64,000 nt of DNA, taken from NCBI GenBank assembly GCA_963703145.1, contig OY969793.1, positions 2,232,001 to 2,296,000 on the forward strand. Reading direction: 5' to 3'. Positions within the stretch are counted from its first letter, which is position 1. Every line of letters begins with the position of its first letter. Below are positions 60,671-64,000 of the stretch, one piece after another. Below the pieces are notes generated by a model. The model made no database searches, was not told the origin of the DNA, and was given only the letters and a program-made list of their open reading frames with translations. Made by a program: the position numbers and the translations under genes. The DNA comes from Bog-756 sp963703145. GTDB taxonomy: Bacteria; Actinomycetota; Acidimicrobiia; Acidimicrobiales; RAAP-2.

Positions 60671-60699
60671 CACCGCCCATCTCGCAGAGGCGGGCGGTG
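60671..60699. terminator. Hairpin between convergent genes
   Basis: CACCGCCC (60671-60678) pairs with GGGCGGTG (60692-60699). It lies between the end of the phasin-like gene and the end of the convergent epimerase gene and can serve both. Confidence 0.65.
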
Positions 60700-60721
60700 T
60701 CGCGTCCGGTGGCCGGTGCCC

Positions 60722-61621
60722 TCAGCCGGTCGCCTGGCGCCAGTAGGCCAGCACGTCGGCCAGCGTCTGGTCCAGCGGGATCTCGGGCTTCCAACCGGTG
60801 GCGGCGGCCAGCCGTGCCGGGTCGCCCCGCAGCACCGGGACCTCCACCGGGCGGACCAGCGCCGGGTCGACCTCGAACTCGAGCGACGTCCCGGCCAGTG
60901 CGAGCAACGTCTCGGCGATGTCCTGGATCGAGACGTCCCGGCCCGAGCACATGTTGTAGACCCCGCCCGGCTCTCCCGACTCGATCAGCAATCGGTAGGC
61001 GCGCACGACGTCGCGCACGTCGGTGAAGTCGCGGCGGGCCGAGAGGTTCCCCACGGGGATGGTCGCCGTCCCACTGGCGGTGGCCTCGACGATCCGCTTG
61101 GCCAGGGCCGGGACCGCGAAGTTGGGGCTCTGCCCGGGACCGATGTGGTTGAAGGGCCGCACGGTGATCACGTGCTGGCCGTGCCCGAGGTACGCCTGGG
61201 CCACCAGGGCCTCGGCGGCCAGCTTGCTGGCCGCATAGGGCGTGAGGGGCGCCGTGGGCGACTCCTCGGTCAGGGGCAGGAGGGTGGGGTCGGTGACGGC
61301 CCCGTAGACCTCGGCCGAACTGGTCACGAGCACCTTGGGATCGGTGCCGCACTGACGGGCCGCGGCCAGCACCGCCCCGGTCCCGATGACATTGACCTCC
61401 AGGACCCGAAGCGGCTCGTCCCACGACTGGCCGACGTGGGTCAGAGCGGCCAGGTGGTAGATGGCGTCGGGGGCGGCGTCGGACACTGCAGTCAACAGGG
61501 CTTCGGGATCGGTGACATCGACCTCCTGGTCGATGACCACCACCTGATCGCCCTGGGAGCGCAGATGGTCGGCCAGCCAATTGCCCACGAAGCCCCGACC
61601 GCCGGTGATGAGTGAGCGCAC
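60722..61621 (-). CDS. NAD-dependent epimerase/dehydratase, probable GDP-6-deoxymannose reductase
   Basis: A 299-residue extended SDR from GTG 61621; a TAGGGT box ends eight bases upstream. NAD-binding 'RSLITGGRGFVGNWLADHLR', 'AIYHLAALTHVGQSWDEPLR', the catalytic Ser 'VLVTSSAEVYGAVTDPTLLP' and YxxxK in 'LTPYAASKLAAEALVAQAY', then 'VRPFNHIGPGQSPNFAVPAL' and 'FTDVRDVVRAYRLLIESGEP'. The last motifs resemble Rmd (GDP-4-dehydro-6-deoxy-D-mannose reductase). No GDP-mannose 4,6-dehydratase is seen in the window. It sits next to two GT4 glycosyltransferases, so it probably supplies a deoxysugar donor for a surface polysaccharide. Confidence 0.85.
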   Translation of the reverse strand: MRSLITGGRGFVGNWLADHLRSQGDQVVVIDQEVDVTDPEALLTAVSDAAPDAIYHLAALTHVGQSWDEPLRVLEVNVIGTGAVLAAARQCGTDPKVLVTSSAEVYGAVTDPTLLPLTEESPTAPLTPYAASKLAAEALVAQAYLGHGQHVITVRPFNHIGPGQSPNFAVPALAKRIVEATASGTATIPVGNLSARRDFTDVRDVVRAYRLLIESGEPGGVYNMCSGRDVSIQDIAETLLALAGTSLEFEVDPALVRPVEVPVLRGDPARLAAATGWKPEIPLDQTLADVLAYWRQATG

Positions 61622-61629
61622 GACGGGTC

Positions 61630-61635
61630 ACCCTA
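61630..61635 (-). promoter_or_regulatory. -10-like box before the epimerase gene (TAGGGT)
   Basis: On the minus strand TAGGGT ends eight bases before GTG 61621, without a ribosome binding site between. Confidence 0.4.
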
Positions 61636-61675
61636 CTGGCTGTCCGACCGGGCCAGCATCCCCGGGTGGCACCGC

Positions 61676-62839
61676 TCATCCGGCGGCGAACCGATACGCC
61701 TCCATGTGGCGGGCCGCGCTGGCCTCCCAGGTGTGGGCGGCGGCGATGCCGAGGCCGAGCCGGCGCCGGGCCAGGGCGGCGTCGGACCCGGCGGTGTCGG
61801 CCAGCGCCGAGTCGATGGCCTCACCCAGTCCGGGCGTGTCGCCCGGCCGCACCAGCACGGCCGCATTGCCGGCCACCTCCTCCATGGCGGTGCCCGAGGT
61901 GGTGATCAGCGGGGCCCCACAGGCCAGCGCCTCGAGGGCCGGGAGACCGAAGCCCTCATACAGGGCCGGATAGACCACGGCGGTGGACGACCGGAGCAGG
62001 GCGGGGACGGCCGCGTCGGGCACGTAGCCGGTGCGGACGATGCGAGGGCCTACCCCCGACGACGCCACCGCCCGGTCGACCTCGGGACCGCCCCAGCCCG
62101 CGCCCCCGGCCAGGACCAGCAAGGTCTCGGGGTGGGCCGGCGCCACCCGGGCGAAGGCCGCCACGAGGGAGGGCACGGCCTTTCGGGGCTCCATGGTCCC
62201 GACGAAGACCAGGTAGGGACGACCCCCCACCAGCCGGGCGTCGATCCCGGCCAGCACCGAGGCGTCGGCGCCGGGCTCGGGCTCCTCGGGTCGGAACCGT
62301 TCGGTGTCGACACCGTGGTGGGCCACGAACACCCGGGCGTCCACCCGGCACCACCGACCCAGTTCGTCGGCGGTGACCTGGCTGGGGCAGACCACGGCGG
62401 CGGCCTTGCGGGCCGCCACACCGATGGCCCGCCGGAACACCAGGACCTTGGCCCGCTGGTGCCAGGCGGGGGCCTCGAAGAAGCTCAGGTCGTGCACGGT
62501 GACCACCGCCGGGACGCTCGACCGCTCGGGCATGGTGTAATGCGGCCCGTGGTGGACCGCCGCACCGGTCGCACGCAGCGCTCCGGGGAGGCGCAGCTGC
62601 TCCCAGGCCAGGCGGGACGGGCGACGGCGAGGGACCACCGCCTCCACGCGGCGGCCCGGGACGACCGAGCGCCACCGGGGTCCGTCGTCGGTGCGGGCCC
62701 ACACGACCAGATCGATGTCGGCACGGCGCGTGAGGGCCGAGGCCAGCTGCAGGGTGTACTGGCCCGCCCCCACCGGATCGATGGGCACCGCTGATCCGTC
62801 GAAGGACACCCGCAGATCAGCCACGGTGGCTCCCGACAT
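61676..62839 (-). CDS. Glycosyltransferase family 4
   Basis: A 387-residue GT-B-fold retaining glycosyltransferase. N-terminal acceptor domain: 'RVSFDGSAVPIDPVGAGQYT', 'VVTVHDLSFFEAPAWHQRAK', 'AAVVCPSQVTADELGRWCRV'. C-terminal donor domain: 'LVFVGTMEPRKAVPSLVAAF' and the EX7E region 'PALYEGFGLPALEALACGAP' followed by 'LITTSGTAMEEVAGNAAVLV'. Similar to mannosyl- or rhamnosyl-transferases of polysaccharide assembly. Its start overlaps the end of the upstream GT4 gene by 23 bp, so the two are coupled. Confidence 0.92.
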   Translation of the reverse strand: MSGATVADLRVSFDGSAVPIDPVGAGQYTLQLASALTRRADIDLVVWARTDDGPRWRSVVPGRRVEAVVPRRRPSRLAWEQLRLPGALRATGAAVHHGPHYTMPERSSVPAVVTVHDLSFFEAPAWHQRAKVLVFRRAIGVAARKAAAVVCPSQVTADELGRWCRVDARVFVAHHGVDTERFRPEEPEPGADASVLAGIDARLVGGRPYLVFVGTMEPRKAVPSLVAAFARVAPAHPETLLVLAGGAGWGGPEVDRAVASSGVGPRIVRTGYVPDAAVPALLRSSTAVVYPALYEGFGLPALEALACGAPLITTSGTAMEEVAGNAAVLVRPGDTPGLGEAIDSALADTAGSDAALARRRLGLGIAAAHTWEASAARHMEAYRFAAG

Positions 62840-63971
62840 CGGCCTGGTGGGCCCGGTGGGCCTCCTCCCAGACGGCGACGTGGCGTCGGGCGATGGACGA
62901 CCACGTCAGTTCGGCGGAGCGGTGGAGCCCGGCCGTCCGCAACCGCCCTCGCTCGTCCTCGTCGGTGGCCACGCGCAGCAGGCCCTCGGCGATGGAGTCG
63001 ACGTCCCGGGGGTCGACCTCGAAGGCAGCACCGGCCGTGCTGGGCAGCGGACTGGCCACCACCGGGGCACCGAAGGCCATGGCCTCGACCGGGGGAAGAC
63101 CGAACCCCTCGATGAGCGGGACGTAGGCCAGCAGGCGGGCGGTGGCGTACAGGGCCGACAGCTCCGGTGCCGAGATGAGGCCGGTCAGCACCACGCCGGT
63201 ATCGGGCTCGATCCGCTCACCCCAACCCGACGGGCCCACCAGGACCAGAGGCCAGGGCTCGGGCAGGCTGTCACGAATGCGCTCGTAGGCCTGGATGAGG
63301 CGGATGAGGTTCTTGCGGGGCTCGAGCGTCCCGACGCTCAGGAGGAAGGGGCCGGCGATGCCCATGCGGGACAGGAGGCCGGCTCCGGCACCGAGGTCGG
63401 GAGGTGGGAGGTGGTCCGAGCCCATGGGGATCACGGTGATGGCGTCCGGCGGGGCTCCGGCCTCACTCAGGTCGTTGGCCACCACGCCGGCGGGAACGAC
63501 GAAGCGGTCGGCCCGCCGGAGGGCTCGCCGGAGCGCCGCTTCGTGCCAGGCCCGGCCACGCGCCGGGTAGGCGTCAGGGACTCGCCGCCACAAAAGGTCG
63601 TGCACGGTGGCGACCAAGGTGGCGTCGCCCGGCTCCAGGGTGGCAAGCGAGGTCGAGTGCACCACGTCGAACCCGTGCCGGGCGCGGACCAGTCCGTGGT
63701 CCCAGGCCCGGGTGAGTAGCGGCCCCGGCAGCACCGAGCTGTGCAGGGGGTGGCCCAGCTCCCCCAGCGGGTCGGCGCCGTGGCGCCCGGGCGGCGGACG
63801 GCTGGCGGTCAACTCGATCTCGGGCCGGTCCCGAGGGTCCAGGGTGTCGAGGCCCTGGAGGAGCCCGTGCACGTAGGTCCCGATGCCACCCGAGGCCGTC
63901 CGCCGGAGCTGCTCGACCATCATCAGCAGCTGCACGCCGTCACCCGCCACGCTCGGCCACCGCGTCCTCAT
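62817..63971 (-). CDS. Glycosyltransferase family 4 (start near window edge)
   Basis: A 384-residue GT4 enzyme. The ATG at 63971 reads ATGA, so it may overlap the stop of a gene beyond the window; later starts cannot be ruled out. Motifs: 'RRTASGGIGTYVHGLLQGLD' (glycine-rich acceptor loop), 'LVATVHDLLWRRVPDAYPAR', 'DRFVVPAGVVANDLSEAGAP', donor-site 'LLSVGTLEPRKNLIRLIQAY' and 'PLIEGFGLPPVEAMAFGAPV' (EX7E). It is paired with the next GT4 gene and near the epimerase, together forming the visible part of a surface-polysaccharide cluster that probably continues past 64 kb. Confidence 0.88.
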   Translation of the reverse strand: MRTRWPSVAGDGVQLLMMVEQLRRTASGGIGTYVHGLLQGLDTLDPRDRPEIELTASRPPPGRHGADPLGELGHPLHSSVLPGPLLTRAWDHGLVRARHGFDVVHSTSLATLEPGDATLVATVHDLLWRRVPDAYPARGRAWHEAALRRALRRADRFVVPAGVVANDLSEAGAPPDAITVIPMGSDHLPPPDLGAGAGLLSRMGIAGPFLLSVGTLEPRKNLIRLIQAYERIRDSLPEPWPLVLVGPSGWGERIEPDTGVVLTGLISAPELSALYATARLLAYVPLIEGFGLPPVEAMAFGAPVVASPLPSTAGAAFEVDPRDVDSIAEGLLRVATDEDERGRLRTAGLHRSAELTWSSIARRHVAVWEEAHRAHQADVGSHRG

Positions 63972-64000
63972 ACAGTCCGACCAGTCCGGCGGCGCAGGCC

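Overview
The window is GC-rich chromosomal DNA from an actinobacterium, most likely of the class Acidimicrobiia. This rests on gene content and codon use, not on a marker phylogeny. Supporting points: actinobacterial families (DUF3039, DUF5719, SCO6745 family, SfLAP/GAP transporter, biotin synthase auxiliary protein), the 'GYWLVASDGGIFSFGDA' secreted repeat that I associate with Acidimicrobiia, and start codons sitting 6-9 nt behind TAnnnT boxes, as expected for leaderless transcripts. About 53 protein genes are recognisable. I see no tRNA, rRNA, CRISPR array, insertion sequence or prophage, so this is mainly core chromosome.

Layout. 0-3.5 kb: the end of a secreted PA14-containing GH3 glucosidase, a beta-helix lipoprotein and a small membrane protein. 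3.5-10 kb: ahcY with a structured leader, a crotonase-family gene, a strong terminator and a frameshifted SARP/BTAD ATPase regulator. 10-19 kb: an acyl-CoA dehydrogenase, bioB with bsaP, an SfLAP/GAP membrane protein, DUF3039, a translationally coupled maf-dus-SDR/DUF2867 run and a frameshifted ABC-F ATPase. 19-28 kb: SPFH and NfeD-like genes, a SCO6745-family gene, the bioA-bioF-bioD operon (bioA frameshifted), an archaeal-type riboflavin synthase, and a divergent acyl-CoA dehydrogenase/acyl-CoA ligase pair. 28-32.7 kb: rmlA-like nucleotidyltransferase, two DJ-1/PfpI genes (one fused to AraC), a serine hydrolase and a secreted lipase.

32.7-43 kb holds housekeeping genes on the minus strand: hpf, secA, prfB, ftsE, ftsX, then manB, a Trm112-like gene and a phosphoglucose/phosphomannose isomerase. 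42-50.5 kb: a repeat-bearing cell-wall amidase, a CPBP protease / GT-C-like membrane protein / Lon-N operon, and ftsH. 50.5-55 kb: small enzymes and a second, cytoplasmic GH3 enzyme. 55-64 kb: a very large GT2 membrane protein with DUF5719, a phasin-like protein with a clear promoter, a GDP-deoxysugar epimerase and two GT4 glycosyltransferases, the last near the window edge.

How the genes connect. Biotin synthesis is split into bioB-bsaP and bioAFD. Mannose-phosphate supply (isomerase, ManB), the epimerase, RmlA and the glycosyltransferases suggest a cell-surface glycan pathway. The acyl-CoA dehydrogenases, ligase and crotonase point to fatty-acid or sterol-type catabolism. Three otherwise conserved genes (SARP ATPase, ABC-F, bioA) each carry one apparent indel, which could be assembly error or real decay. 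I did not find a convincing new multi-gene system. The most notable items are the archaeal-type riboflavin synthase, the leaderless-promoter pattern, the ahcY leader and the three indels.
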